This document shows, in pieces, positions 51,429 to 60,199 of a stretch of 64,000 bases of DNA. A program made the position numbers and the translations under genes. Below the pieces are notes generated by a model. That model was not told the DNA's origin. It did no database searches and saw only the letters and a list, made by a program, of their open reading frames with translations. The DNA lies in contig MSXO01000015.1 of NCBI GenBank assembly GCA_002083615.1, forward strand, positions 1-64,000. The letters run 5' to 3'. Each line of letters starts with the position of its first letter. Within the stretch, counting starts at the first letter, position 1. The DNA is from Proteobacteria bacterium ST_bin11 (lineage in GTDB: Bacteria > Pseudomonadota > Gammaproteobacteria > Methylococcales > Methylomonadaceae).

Positions 51429-51644
51429 TCAGCTGAACTCAAGGGACATGACGTTAAACAATCCGGCATAGGGAGACGATGCATTCGTCCGACCCAAAAG
51501 AAAATAGGTGCCGCTATTGTTCGCACCGAGTTGCATCCAAACCTGTTTGGTTTGCGTATAGCTAGCATGGGATGGTCGACACCCTGACAAAACCGCAAGG
51601 ATAACGATGAGAACGCTGCATTGAACAAAGGTCCGAACAACCAA
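51429..51644 (-). CDS. Possible small lipoprotein, about 71 residues
   Basis: The frame reads 'VRTFVQCSVLIVILAVLSGC' followed by 'RPSHASYTQTK'. It has a lipobox-like Leu-Ser-Gly-Cys and a short polar body ending 'GLFNVMSLEFS'. It has no ATG; the only start available is TTG 51644, and it overlaps the first 24 bases of the sigma factor gene on the other strand. The signal peptide is convincing, the start is not. It may be a chance ORF or a small divergent membrane protein. If it is real, its promoter must lie inside the sigma gene. Confidence 0.35.
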   Translation of the reverse strand: MVVRTFVQCSVLIVILAVLSGCRPSHASYTQTKQVWMQLGANNSGTYFLLGRTNASSPYAGLFNVMSLEFS

Positions 51645-52223
51645 ACAGGTATTCGCGCAGACGAAACATCCCTACAGGGCTGGATCGCCGCCGTGGTGGA
51701 TCAAGATCAAGCCGGTTTGAACTGCTTGTACGACGCGCTGATTGCCCAGGTCTATGGATTGGCGCTGCGAATTACCCGGCAATCCCAATTAGCCGAAGAA
51801 GTGGCGCAGGACACCTTTTGGCAAGTGTGGCGGCAAGCGCCACGATTTGATGCCAACAAAGGTAGCGCCAAAGCCTGGGTGATGACTATCGCCCGCAGCC
51901 GGGCATTGGATGCGCTGCGCAGTTTGAATCCTGAGGAATGCGAGTTGGAACCGGATATCTTGGCGTTGATCCAGGCTGAGGACAACACTATGCCGCCCAA
52001 CCTGTTGATGGCGGTCCAGCAAGATCATGGATTGCATGCCGCGCTGGCGACCTTAGATGCTATGCCTCGTCAGCTATTATCCTTGGCATTCTTTCGCGGT
52101 TTGAGTCATGACGAAATCGCCCTCTTTAGCGGCATGCCGTTGGGCACGGTTAAATCGCATATCCGCCGAGCGCTCTTAGCGCTGCAAGGTATTTTGACGG
52201 TAAATGCCGCCGAGCCGAATTAA
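51621..52223 (+). CDS. ECF-type RNA polymerase sigma factor (RpoE-like)
   Basis: The 200-residue protein has sigma-2 ('VYGLALRITRQSQLAEEVAQDTFWQVWRQ' in pieces, with 'AWVMTIARSRALDALR') and sigma-4 ('QLLSLAFFRGLSHDEIALFSGMPLGTVKSHIRRAL') regions, without sigma-1.1 or sigma-3, as in ECF sigma factors of the RpoE/ChrR-linked type. The start is unclear: TTG 51621 is the best option in frame because the family begins just before 'SLQGWIAAVV'. The ChrR-like cupin anti-sigma gene follows 19 bases later, and the pair probably controls genes under oxidative or singlet-oxygen stress. The nearby DUF4331/PEP-CTERM genes are candidate targets. Confidence 0.86.
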   Translation: MNKGPNNQTGIRADETSLQGWIAAVVDQDQAGLNCLYDALIAQVYGLALRITRQSQLAEEVAQDTFWQVWRQAPRFDANKGSAKAWVMTIARSRALDALRSLNPEECELEPDILALIQAEDNTMPPNLLMAVQQDHGLHAALATLDAMPRQLLSLAFFRGLSHDEIALFSGMPLGTVKSHIRRALLALQGILTVNAAEPN

Positions 52224-52242
52224 ACTGATTAAGAACCGAACC

Positions 52243-53058
52243 ATGAATAACGCCAACGATCCCGAACAAGACCAACTCAACCGGCTGCTGCTGGACAGCT
52301 TGTCACCTATTGAGCTAAGCAAAGTCCGCCATGACATGCTTAAGCAAGATCTGCTGACCCGCGCGGCAAAGAGCGTTGCCAACCAAGCGGGCTTATTCAC
52401 GGTACGCGCCAAGGACGGCGTCTGGCAGGCACTGAAGAACGGGATTCGCGTCAAACAGCTTTGGAACGGTGCTGAACAAGGTAACTCGGTATTAATTGAG
52501 TTCGCCGCCGGCGCGAGTCTGATGCCGCATCGGCATAACTGCCTGGAGGAAGGCATTGTGTTGCGCGGCGATTTGCAAATGGGGAATTTACGGCTGGGAC
52601 CGTTGGATTACCACGCATCCCCCGCCGGCAGCCGCCACGGCGGCATTAGCTCTCAGCATGGTGCGCTGGCCTATCTGCGCGGTACTTCGCTGGGGGACAC
52701 TCACGAGGTATTGCGGGAAGTATTGGGCGGCTTAGTACCATTTGGCCAAAACCGGTCCTTAACCGTGTATGCCGACAATACCGACGCTTGGCAGGAAATC
52801 GCACCCGGCCTCTGGAAAAAACCACTTTGGCAAGACGGCGCGAGGGAGTCGTGTTTCTATCGCCTGGAGGCGGACACCTACTATCCGGCAGGCGTCCACC
52901 AGGGCGAACAGGAATATATGATGCTGGAAGGCGACTTATTTATCGACGACCGCTTGTTGCGCGCCGGCGATTACCAAATCGCAGAAGCCGGCAGCAAACA
53001 CCAAGAGGTTTACAGCGATGTCGGGGCTACACTGTTCGTGCGCGGTAAACTTAGCTAA
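52243..53058 (+). CDS. ChrR-like cupin anti-sigma factor
   Basis: The 271-residue protein has two cupin-like halves. The first has '[20 protein letters not shown]' (His, His, Glu metal positions) and the second '[20 protein letters not shown]'. The C-terminal sensor cupin is therefore likely metal-binding. ChrR proteins normally carry an N-terminal zinc anti-sigma domain with an HxxxCxxC motif; here the N-terminus ('[21 protein letters not shown]') lacks it and may bind sigma without zinc. ATG 52243 is the start. The last 8 bases overlap the convergent ybiT gene. It pairs with the ECF sigma factor just upstream. Confidence 0.84.
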   Translation: MNNANDPEQDQLNRLLLDSLSPIELSKVRHDMLKQDLLTRAAKSVANQAGLFTVRAKDGVWQALKNGIRVKQLWNGAEQGNSVLIEFAAGASLMPHRHNCLEEGIVLRGDLQMGNLRLGPLDYHASPAGSRHGGISSQHGALAYLRGTSLGDTHEVLREVLGGLVPFGQNRSLTVYADNTDAWQEIAPGLWKKPLWQDGARESCFYRLEADTYYPAGVHQGEQEYMMLEGDLFIDDRLLRAGDYQIAEAGSKHQEVYSDVGATLFVRGKLS

Positions 53059-54643
53059 TATCCTGACTATTCAAATAGTCTTCATAATTACCACTAAAAT
53101 CGACGATGCCGTTCGGCGTCAACTCAATGATTCGGGTGGCAAGTGAGGATACGAATTCGCGGTCATGACTGACGAAAATCAGCGTGCCCGGATAGTTTTC
53201 TAACGCGGCGTTCAGCGATTCGATCGACTCCATGTCTAAATGGTTGGTGGGTTCATCCAGCACCATCACATTGTTTTTTTGCAGAATCAATTTACCGAAC
53301 AGCATCCGGCCTTGTTCGCCACCGGAAATCACTTTGACGGATTTGTTGATCTCGTCATTGGAAAAAAGCAAACGCCCCAGGGTGCCGCGTATGGTTTGAT
53401 CGTCGTCGGATTCTTTGCGCCATTGGCTCATCCATTCGATCAGCGGCATATCCTCAGCAAAATCCTCGGCATGATCCTGAGCGAAATAACCCACGTCGGC
53501 ATTTTCCGACCATTTCACTTCCCCGCTATCCGGCATCAAATCGCCGACTAAGGTTTTCAATAAAGTCGATTTACCGATACCGTTAGGACCAATCACCGCC
53601 ACCCGTTCACCGACCGCGATCATCATGTTCAAGTTATTAAACAAGGGTTCCGTACCGTAGCCTTTGGCCAAATCTTTGGCTTCCACGGCTAAGCGGTATA
53701 GCTTCTTAGTTTGATCGAATCGAATGAAGGGATTGACCCGGCTGGACGGTTTGACTTCGTCGAGCTTGATTTTCTCTAACTGCCGCGCCCGGGAAGTGGC
53801 TTGCTTGGCCTTGGAAGCGTTAGCAGAAAAGCGCGCCACGAAGGTTTGCAATTCGGCGATCTGGGCTTTTTTCTTGGCGTTGCCGGCCAGCAATTGTTCA
53901 CGCACCTGGGTCACGGCGGTCATGTAATCGTCGTAATTGCCTGGATACACCCGCAACTCGCCGTAGTCCAGATCGGCCATGTGCGTACAGACGCTGTTCA
54001 GAAAATGTCGGTCATGCGAGATGATCACCATGGTGGAGTTACGCTCGTTCAACACGTTTTCCAGCCAGCGAATGGTGTTGATATCCAAGTTGTTGGTCGG
54101 CTCGTCGAGCAGCATGATGTCGGGATTGGAAAACAAGGCTTGCGCCAGCAACACCCGCAATTTCCAGCCTGGCGCCACCGCGCTCATCGGCCCGTTGTGT
54201 TGTTCCAAGGGAATATCCAAACCCAGCAATAATTCGCCGGCTCGGGCTTCGGCGGTATAGCCGCCGAATTCGGCAAATACCGTTTCCAGATCGGCAGCCC
54301 TCATGTAATCGTCTTCGCTGGCTTCCATATTGGCGTAGATCGCATCGCGTTCGGACATAGCCGCCCACATCTCGGCGTGGCCCATCATCACCACATCCAA
54401 TACTCTTTGCTCTTCGTAAGCGAATTGATTTTGGCGCAAAATGCCCAAACGCTCGTTGGCATCGACGCTGACATTGCCAGCTGTTGGCTCTAAGTCGCCG
54501 CTGAGGATTTTCATGAAAGTGGATTTGCCGCAGCCGTTAGCGCCGATCAGGCCGTAACGATTGCCATTGCCGAATTTCACGGAGACGTTTTCAAACAGGG
54601 GCTTGGCCCCGAATTGCATGGTGATATTAGCGGTAGAAATCAA
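53051..54643 (-). CDS. ybiT: ABC-F ATPase YbiT
   Basis: YbiT is a cytoplasmic ABC-F protein with two ATPase domains that acts on ribosomes. The 530-residue length is typical. The first domain has Walker A 'GANGCGKST', the atypical signature '[18 protein letters not shown]' characteristic of YbiT, and '[12 protein letters not shown]'. A helical linker ('[21 protein letters not shown]') follows. The second domain has 'GPNGIGKST', '[14 protein letters not shown]' and '[12 protein letters not shown]'. The start is TTG 54643, which matches the family N-terminus. It converges with the ChrR-like gene, overlapping by 8 bases. It is a stand-alone gene. Confidence 0.95.
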   Translation of the reverse strand: MISTANITMQFGAKPLFENVSVKFGNGNRYGLIGANGCGKSTFMKILSGDLEPTAGNVSVDANERLGILRQNQFAYEEQRVLDVVMMGHAEMWAAMSERDAIYANMEASEDDYMRAADLETVFAEFGGYTAEARAGELLLGLDIPLEQHNGPMSAVAPGWKLRVLLAQALFSNPDIMLLDEPTNNLDINTIRWLENVLNERNSTMVIISHDRHFLNSVCTHMADLDYGELRVYPGNYDDYMTAVTQVREQLLAGNAKKKAQIAELQTFVARFSANASKAKQATSRARQLEKIKLDEVKPSSRVNPFIRFDQTKKLYRLAVEAKDLAKGYGTEPLFNNLNMMIAVGERVAVIGPNGIGKSTLLKTLVGDLMPDSGEVKWSENADVGYFAQDHAEDFAEDMPLIEWMSQWRKESDDDQTIRGTLGRLLFSNDEINKSVKVISGGEQGRMLFGKLILQKNNVMVLDEPTNHLDMESIESLNAALENYPGTLIFVSHDREFVSSLATRIIELTPNGIVDFSGNYEDYLNSQDIS

Positions 54644-54826
54644 GAGAGTGTCCGGGGATTAAGAGTAAAAAGAGCGTTGTCGCTTGCGTCAGGCGTATGA
54701 CGAAGTAAATGGGTCGATGCGAAAGTTCATGCATTTTACCAGACTTTAATCGATGATCATTTAGAGTAATGTATCACCGCCAGTCGGACTGACAAGCCAC
54801 CGCATTTCAATCCATAAAACAGCCAT

Positions 54827-55513
54827 ATGACGACACCAAACACCGCCGCAGAACAGATTTATCCGCTCTTTTATAGCTTCCGCCGTTGCCCTTATGCAAT
54901 GCGGGCACGTATGGCTATTGCCATATCCAAGCGCAGCGTGGCAATCAGAGAAATCGAACTGAGTAATAAGCCGGCAGAGATGCTGACCATTTCCCCAAAA
55001 GGCACCGTGCCGGTATTACTGTTGCCCGATGGCCAACTCATCGAACAAAGCCTGGATATTATGCTGTGGGCCTTAACGCAACAGGATCCACAAAACTGGC
55101 TTGGGCGAGGGTCAGACGATTCGCGGCACTTAATCGAGTGGAACGACGGCGACTTCAAATACTTTTTGGATCGGTACAAATACGCAGATCGTTATCCGGA
55201 ACAAACAGCATCCGTTTACCGTCAACAAGGTGAAGTGTTTTTAGCCGACTTGGAATGCCGTTTGCGGCGGACTCGATTCTTATGCGGCGACACTTTTAGT
55301 CTTGCCGACGCCGCCATTGCGCCGTTTATTCGCCAATTTGCCGCAGTGGATAACACATGGTTTGCCAGTTCGCCCTATCCGGCCTTGCAACAATGGCTGA
55401 GCAATTTTTTAACATCGAATCTGTTTGTAGCGGTTATGCGAAAATACCCGCCCTGGAAAGCTGACGACCCCTTAGTCCTTTTCGGGGACGAGGCCAGCCT
55501 CGAACCATTTTAG
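54827..55513 (+). CDS. Glutathione S-transferase
   Basis: The 228-residue protein has a thioredoxin-like N-terminal domain with a CPYAMRAR motif (Cys near residue 21, as in GST omega/beta-like members and glutaredoxin-2), then 'SPKGTVPVLLLPDGQLIEQSLDIM'. The second half is helical, with 'LCGDTFSLADAAIAPFIRQF'. The cysteine motif suggests thiol-transferase or disulfide chemistry rather than classical conjugation. The start ATG 54827 follows an AT-rich gap. A small membrane protein gene follows after 12 bases, likely in one transcript. The physiological substrate is unknown. Confidence 0.85.
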   Translation: MTTPNTAAEQIYPLFYSFRRCPYAMRARMAIAISKRSVAIREIELSNKPAEMLTISPKGTVPVLLLPDGQLIEQSLDIMLWALTQQDPQNWLGRGSDDSRHLIEWNDGDFKYFLDRYKYADRYPEQTASVYRQQGEVFLADLECRLRRTRFLCGDTFSLADAAIAPFIRQFAAVDNTWFASSPYPALQQWLSNFLTSNLFVAVMRKYPPWKADDPLVLFGDEASLEPF

Positions 55514-55525
55514 AAGGTGCCCGAC

Positions 55526-55828
55526 ATGATAAAAATCTACAAAAAATCCATCCGTATCGATAGCCTCGGTTCAAATCCTCGCCTTCAGTCAACTGGGCAA
55601 AACAACTGGTCCAATCTGCTGAGCATACCGGCTATGGTTGCCGGGGCAATCTTGGGCACCGTGGTATTTTCAGCATTTTTTGCCTTACTGCTGATTCCGG
55701 TAGCGATAATCGGAATTAGAGGTTGGTGGTTGCTGCGAAAACTTAAAAATGCGCAGGTTGACGGGCAGAGTCTGGAAGCCGAATATACCGTGGTTTCCGA
55801 CACGTCGAAAACACCCAAGTCCGATTGA
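55526..55828 (+). CDS. Small membrane protein, 100 residues
   Basis: This unrecognised protein has a hydrophobic segment (about 35-65, 'LLSIPAMVAGAILGTVVFSAFFALLLIPVAII' in part) followed by 'RGWWLLRKLK', so it is an inner-membrane protein, perhaps with a hairpin of two helices. The C-terminus is short and polar. ATG 55526 with AGAAGG eight bases upstream is the best start; a GTG three codons earlier would overlap that site. It lies 12 bases after the GST gene. A T-loop-like GGTTCAAATCC in its early codons is coincidental. Confidence 0.72.
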   Translation: MIKIYKKSIRIDSLGSNPRLQSTGQNNWSNLLSIPAMVAGAILGTVVFSAFFALLLIPVAIIGIRGWWLLRKLKNAQVDGQSLEAEYTVVSDTSKTPKSD

Positions 55829-55848
55829 GAGGTACGCGTGGTAAACAC

Positions 55849-55881
55849 AAAAAAAGCCTCCACCTTGAGCAGGATGGAGGC
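55849..55881 (-). terminator. Intrinsic terminator of the 53-residue membrane protein gene
   Basis: On the minus strand GCCTCCA (reverse of 55875-55881) pairs with TGGAGGC (reverse of 55856-55862), followed by seven T (the A-run at 55849-55855). This is a standard Rho-independent terminator about 45 bases after the stop of the small gene. Confidence 0.75.
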
Positions 55882-55926
55882 CGTGGAATGTATAGCGTTA
55901 CAACGAGGAGGTACTGCAAAAAAAAC

Positions 55927-56088
55927 TTAGATCCGAACCGGTTTGACCACTTCGATGTTGCTGAACAGTGAAGCAGCGCCGAAAAACAGTGTGGAAAGAA
56001 CAAACTGACCGGACAGGAAGCTGAAAATACCGGTTGCAAAGAACAATCCGGTGGCGATGTCTTTATACAGATTGCTTGACTTGTTCAT
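55927..56088 (-). CDS. Small membrane protein, 53 residues
   Basis: The protein has two hydrophobic stretches ('IATGLFFATGIFSFLSGQFV' and 'LSTLFFGAASLFS') and polar ends. It is small, glycine- and phenylalanine-rich, like many bacterial membrane stress peptides, but no family is recognised. ATG 56088 has AAGGCGG upstream; longer frames starting further right add a polar, non-homologous stretch. A strong intrinsic terminator follows. The combination of ribosome site, length and terminator argues that this is a real gene. Confidence 0.7.
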   Translation of the reverse strand: MNKSSNLYKDIATGLFFATGIFSFLSGQFVLSTLFFGAASLFSNIEVVKPVRI

Positions 56089-56554
56089 TTTTCCGCCTTG
56101 ACTGGATTTCAGTCGATTCATTGGAGACGGTTTAACTATAAACCTTTGCTGTTTATTTACAATAAGGCATTTATAAGATGATTTGTTTCTTTTTTTGAAA
56201 CAAAAAACCACCAATACCGCCGTTCATCTACCAAGTTGAACCTCACACCGGTTCAAGCATCAGCTAACAATAATGATTTTGGAAGACACAGCCATTAGCC
56301 ACCATTGCAGCCTGCTTAGCGCGAAATTTCCGCGCCGGCGAGCGGAACCTTGGATTTTAAGCAGACACACTGCTGTCTCAAGCGGCATCAAAGCGTTATG
56401 CGTACTAAACCAGTCATCAAACATCTGCGCGCATATGTGGCAAGGATTGGCGTCTGCCCGGCTGGCAAAATGCCGGACCAACTCAAAGCCGAGGCTACCC
56501 GGTTAAACGCTGAGCATGGAAATAGTCGCTAGTTAGGATTGAATAGAACAACAA
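56089..56554. other. Intergenic region without confident gene
   Basis: A 466-base gap. The left part should hold the promoter of the 53-residue gene. Several short frames overlap each other (for example one at 56398-56532 encoding 'MRTKPVIKHLRAYVARIG'), but none has a good ribosome site or a recognisable domain. I do not call a gene here. Confidence 0.45.
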
Positions 56555-57808
56555 ATGAAATGGCTTAAAAAATGTTTGCTACTGAGTGCATTACTCTTGC
56601 CTATATTGTTGGGCTTGATCCTGTGGCTCGCAATTGACAACACACCCAAGTTACAAATCCAAGCCGAGTTAACCCCCGAACAAATTGCCCGAGGTAAATT
56701 GATTTTCCGGCAAAACGATCCGCGCCGGCTAAAGTCCGGTGCTATCGCCAGAGTGAGTGTTGATCAACAAGAACTGGATCTGGCGATCAATTATCTGGCT
56801 AATCAATACGCCAACGGCGTCGCAGGCTTACGGATCGACAAAGGGCGCGCCCAAATCCAAGCCAGCTTGCGTTTGCCCAGCAACCCTTTCGGCCAATACC
56901 TGAATTTGACGTTGGCGCTCACCCAAACCGCCAACCTACCCGAAGTAGACTATCTGTCGGTCGGGAAACTGCGGCTGCCCGGCATGCTGGCTAAACCCTT
57001 GCTGCGTTTAGCGCTGAATACGTTACAACCCGCAGCGGATCGGCAAGCCATGGTTGATATTGTAAAGCATGTGCTATTTCAACCGCAGCGCATGACGGTC
57101 ACGTATCGGTGGCGAGCTGATTTACCTAGCAAATTGCGAGGGGCATTACTAACGCCCGACGACCAACAGCGAATCGAGGCGTATCAGCGGCGTTTAGCCG
57201 AGCTAAGCCGCGCAGATAATAAAAGCGTCAGTCTCGCTGATTTCACCAAGCCGCTATTTGAACTAGCCCGACAAAGAAGCGCTAACGGCCAGCCAACCAT
57301 GGAGAACCGGGCATTGATCCTGGTGTTGACGCTTTATGTCAATCAACAGCGGCTAATGAAAGTTGTCCCGGAATCTCAATTCTGGCCGCGCCCGGTTTGG
57401 CGGCGAGTGACCTTGAATGGTCGAGACGATCTAACCAAGCATTACCTAGTGTCGGCGATGCTGGCAGCGTATTCCGGTACGCCCTTAGCCGATGCGGTGG
57501 GATTGTTTAAGGAAATAGAAGATTCGCGGGGCGGCAGCGGTTTTTCGTTTAATGACATCGCCGCCGACCGGGCCGGCACGCGAATGGGTGAACAAGCCGT
57601 GGCTAACCCAGCGCAAGCGCTGAAAATACAAGGATTACTAGCCAGCGCAAATGAAAATCAAATGATGCCGGCTACTGCCGATTTACCCGAATCACTCACA
57701 GAAGCCGAGTTTATTAGCCGTTTTGGCGGCACCGACGGCGCTGCGTATAAACAAATGATGCAAGATATCGAGCAGCGGATCGCGGCCTTGCCGCTCAATA
57801 GGGATTGA
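56555..57808 (+). CDS. Membrane-anchored hypothetical protein, 417 residues
   Basis: An N-terminal membrane helix ('KCLLLSALLLPILLGLILWLAI') is followed by a large soluble part, probably periplasmic. That part is beta/alpha mixed in the first half ('LRIDKGRAQIQASLRLPSNPF', 'LTLALTQTANLPE') and helical in the second. The C-terminal third has 'GGSGFSFNDIAADRAGTRMGE', a motif seen in a group of uncharacterised gammaproteobacterial proteins; I cannot assign a function. It starts at ATG 56555. It stands between the small membrane-protein region and the convergent kinase operon. No signal for regulation is seen. Confidence 0.78.
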   Translation: MKWLKKCLLLSALLLPILLGLILWLAIDNTPKLQIQAELTPEQIARGKLIFRQNDPRRLKSGAIARVSVDQQELDLAINYLANQYANGVAGLRIDKGRAQIQASLRLPSNPFGQYLNLTLALTQTANLPEVDYLSVGKLRLPGMLAKPLLRLALNTLQPAADRQAMVDIVKHVLFQPQRMTVTYRWRADLPSKLRGALLTPDDQQRIEAYQRRLAELSRADNKSVSLADFTKPLFELARQRSANGQPTMENRALILVLTLYVNQQRLMKVVPESQFWPRPVWRRVTLNGRDDLTKHYLVSAMLAAYSGTPLADAVGLFKEIEDSRGGSGFSFNDIAADRAGTRMGEQAVANPAQALKIQGLLASANENQMMPATADLPESLTEAEFISRFGGTDGAAYKQMMQDIEQRIAALPLNRD

Positions 57809-57922
57809 TAAGCTGGCGAATACAGCTAATTGGCGCTTGAGTCAACTGCGTCGGGAAAACCTTGCCCGTTCTTTCCTGCCCAGGAAAATAAACGCATACC
57901 GCCTTAAACCGGGCGGAATTGA

Positions 57923-59659
57923 CTAGCCTTTGGCGACGATCTTAAATATCAAGCCAACGATCACCGCCGCCATAATGCACGACACGCCTTTCCAGAACGC
58001 CGCCGGGTTGCGTTCCAGCAAAGCCGGCCCGGTCTTGGTCAAGAACGCCGGATTGGGGTGGCGTAAATCAAAAACAAACTCGGACAGGTCTTCGTACCGT
58101 TTATGGGGGTCGGGATGCGCTGCCTTGCGGAGGGTGTCGTCGATCCAACCCGGAATATCCCGGTTACGGTACAAGGTAGCATCGTAGCTGAGCTTATTTT
58201 GCGCGGCCCTGGATTTGCATTTGGCCACTTCCGCGCCGTAAGGCAGTTTGCCGGTCAGCATTTGGTAGGCAATCACCGCCAGGGAAAACTGCTCGGAACG
58301 CACCGAGCCCGGCTCGCCCAGAAAATACTCAGGCGCGGTATATTGCGCGGTGCCGAGCATATGCTGGTGACCGATGGGCACGCCCATTTCCATCACGCCA
58401 GCCACCCGAGTCGAACCAAAATCGATGATTTTCACCGTGCCAGTGCCGTCTATCATGATGTTGTCCGGCCGCAGATCCTGATGCAGCATTTCCAGACGAT
58501 GAAAACCCCGCAAGCCCTTGGCGATTTGTTCGACGATGCCGCGCACGGTTTCCAGATCCGGTTGCGGATGGTCGATCATCCATTGTTTCAGGGTCTGGCC
58601 GTCGATAAATTCGGTAGCAATATAAAGAAAATTGCGTTTACGGGTCGGCGCGCAAGGCTTTAACACATGCGGGTTGTTGATGCGCCGGGCGATCCAGCCT
58701 TCCATCAAAAAGCGCTCCAGGTAAGCCGGATCACCGCGCAAATCGATAGACGGGGTTTTAATCACCACCTGCGCCTGGGTTTCGCCGTCCACCGCAAGAT
58801 AAATATGACTGCGACTGCTGGCGTGTAACTGCCGGACTATGGTGTAACCGTCGAACACCATCCTGGCCTCCAACTGCGGCGGGAACGGCAAGTCGGTTAA
58901 GGACTGATACAGTTCGTTGGCGCTGGGTAGCGGCAGTTGGTCGATGCGCACAATCTGTATCGTCAGATTATCGCCGCTGCCACTGTCGTACGCAGCGTCA
59001 ACGATGGCTTTGGCCGCGCCGTCCAAGTCGCCGCCGGCCTGGCGGATGGTTTCGGTCACAAAGCGCGGGCTGACATACTCGTAAACACCATCAGTCGCCA
59101 ACACGAACATATCGCCCAAGCTGACATTTAAGGCTTGATAATCGATTTCCAGGTGCGAGTCCATACCCATGGCGCGACTCAAATAACTTTTCTCCTGAGA
59201 AATCCACAAGCGATGCTCGTGGGTGAGTTGCTCCAACTCTTCGCCGACTAGCCGATATATCCGCGTGTCGCCGACATGGAAAAGATGCGCGGTGGTGGAT
59301 TTGAGCACCAGCGCGCTAAGGGTGCAGACGTAGCCGCGATCCATGTCATAGCAATCGCGGCTTTGTCGAGTTTGCGCATACAACCAAGAATTGGTGGCCG
59401 TTAACACCTGCTGCACCGACTTCTTCACCGACCAGGCTTCCGACGTGCAAAAATAATCGGCCAAAAAGCCGGTCACCGCCGCCTGGCTGGCAATGTGGCT
59501 AACCTCGCTGCTACTGATGCCGTCGGCCAGGGCGATCGCAATGCCTTTGGCGCTTAACTGCGGCTCTTTGGGAATATAAACGCCATGAAAATCCTGATTC
59601 AGCGCCTTGCGGCCCTTATCGGAATATTGTCCAACGGCGACAGCCAATGGCGCGGACAT
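57923..59659 (-). CDS. Bifunctional PP2C phosphatase/Ser-Thr protein kinase
   Basis: The 578-residue protein combines an N-terminal PP2C-family phosphatase (about 1-245, with 'LADGISSSEVSHIAS', 'HVGDTRIYRL', 'LATDGVYEYV' and 'SGSGDNLTIQI' metal motifs) with a C-terminal Hanks-type kinase (about 270-545). In the kinase the catalytic loop is 'HQDLRPDNIMI', DFG is 'DFGSTR', the APE motif is 'TAPEYF', and the Lys in 'AQVVIKTPS' is present, so it looks active. A membrane helix at the C-terminus (about 555-575) anchors it. It follows cynS by 19 bases. It could act as a switch on the FNT channel or cyanase; this is inference from operon context. Confidence 0.93.
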   Translation of the reverse strand: MSAPLAVAVGQYSDKGRKALNQDFHGVYIPKEPQLSAKGIAIALADGISSSEVSHIASQAAVTGFLADYFCTSEAWSVKKSVQQVLTATNSWLYAQTRQSRDCYDMDRGYVCTLSALVLKSTTAHLFHVGDTRIYRLVGEELEQLTHEHRLWISQEKSYLSRAMGMDSHLEIDYQALNVSLGDMFVLATDGVYEYVSPRFVTETIRQAGGDLDGAAKAIVDAAYDSGSGDNLTIQIVRIDQLPLPSANELYQSLTDLPFPPQLEARMVFDGYTIVRQLHASSRSHIYLAVDGETQAQVVIKTPSIDLRGDPAYLERFLMEGWIARRINNPHVLKPCAPTRKRNFLYIATEFIDGQTLKQWMIDHPQPDLETVRGIVEQIAKGLRGFHRLEMLHQDLRPDNIMIDGTGTVKIIDFGSTRVAGVMEMGVPIGHQHMLGTAQYTAPEYFLGEPGSVRSEQFSLAVIAYQMLTGKLPYGAEVAKCKSRAAQNKLSYDATLYRNRDIPGWIDDTLRKAAHPDPHKRYEDLSEFVFDLRHPNPAFLTKTGPALLERNPAAFWKGVSCIMAAVIVGLIFKIVAKG

Positions 59660-59678
59660 GATTTAAAGCAAATCAGCC

Positions 59679-60122
59679 TCAATAACTCTTGTACGGTAGA
59701 AATTTTCCACTCATCACGATCTTAACCCGGTCGCCTTTCGGATCGGCTTCGCGCTGCAAGTCCATGCTAAAGTCGATAGCGCTCATAATGCCGTCGCCGA
59801 ATTCTTCATGTATTAAGGCCTTAAAGGTGGTCCCATAAACATTTACCAGTTCGTAGAAACGATAGATCAACGGATCGGTCGGCACCGCAGTGGGCAGCGA
59901 ACCTTTGTACGGGACTACTTGCAGTTGGGCGATAGCGTCGGGCGGCAAATCCAGCAGAGCACCGATGGTGGCGGCTTGTGCGGCGTTCAAGGTCATCTGC
60001 CCCAGCAACGCGGCGGTGGTCCATTCCTTACTAAGACCAATCGCCTCCGCTAGTTGCGCCCAACTCAGCTGTTTAGCCAATTTTTGCGTAACGACCAATT
60101 CGGTCACTTCATTGCGTGTCAT
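59679..60122 (-). CDS. cynS: Cyanate hydratase (cyanase)
   Basis: CynS converts cyanate and bicarbonate to ammonia and CO2. The 147-residue protein has the helix-turn-helix-like N-terminus ('SWAQLAEAIGLSKEWTTAALLG') and the catalytic C-terminal domain. Catalytic residues are present: Arg and Glu in 'IYRFYELVNVYG' and Ser in 'DGIMSAIDF'. It ends 'GDRVKIVMSGKFLPYKSY' as in the family. The length is standard. It lies between the FNT transporter (77 bases upstream) and the kinase/phosphatase (19 bases downstream), one operon. It could detoxify cyanate or supply nitrogen. Confidence 0.97.
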   Translation of the reverse strand: MTRNEVTELVVTQKLAKQLSWAQLAEAIGLSKEWTTAALLGQMTLNAAQAATIGALLDLPPDAIAQLQVVPYKGSLPTAVPTDPLIYRFYELVNVYGTTFKALIHEEFGDGIMSAIDFSMDLQREADPKGDRVKIVMSGKFLPYKSY

Positions 60123-60199
60123 CTTTAACTCCTTTGCCCATTGAACAGCTAGAAAAAGGCCTCTGGCTTTTCAGCGGCGAGGCCGGAATTGAATTGCGA

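Noticed and set aside
55560..55590. tRNA gene suggested by GGTTCAAATCC
   Set aside because: There is no matching acceptor stem, D-arm or anticodon arm in the right positions, and the bases code for a plausible small membrane protein.
56398..56532. Short plus-strand protein gene of about 44 residues
   Set aside because: There is no good ribosome binding site and no recognised family; overlapping frames on both strands look equally likely.
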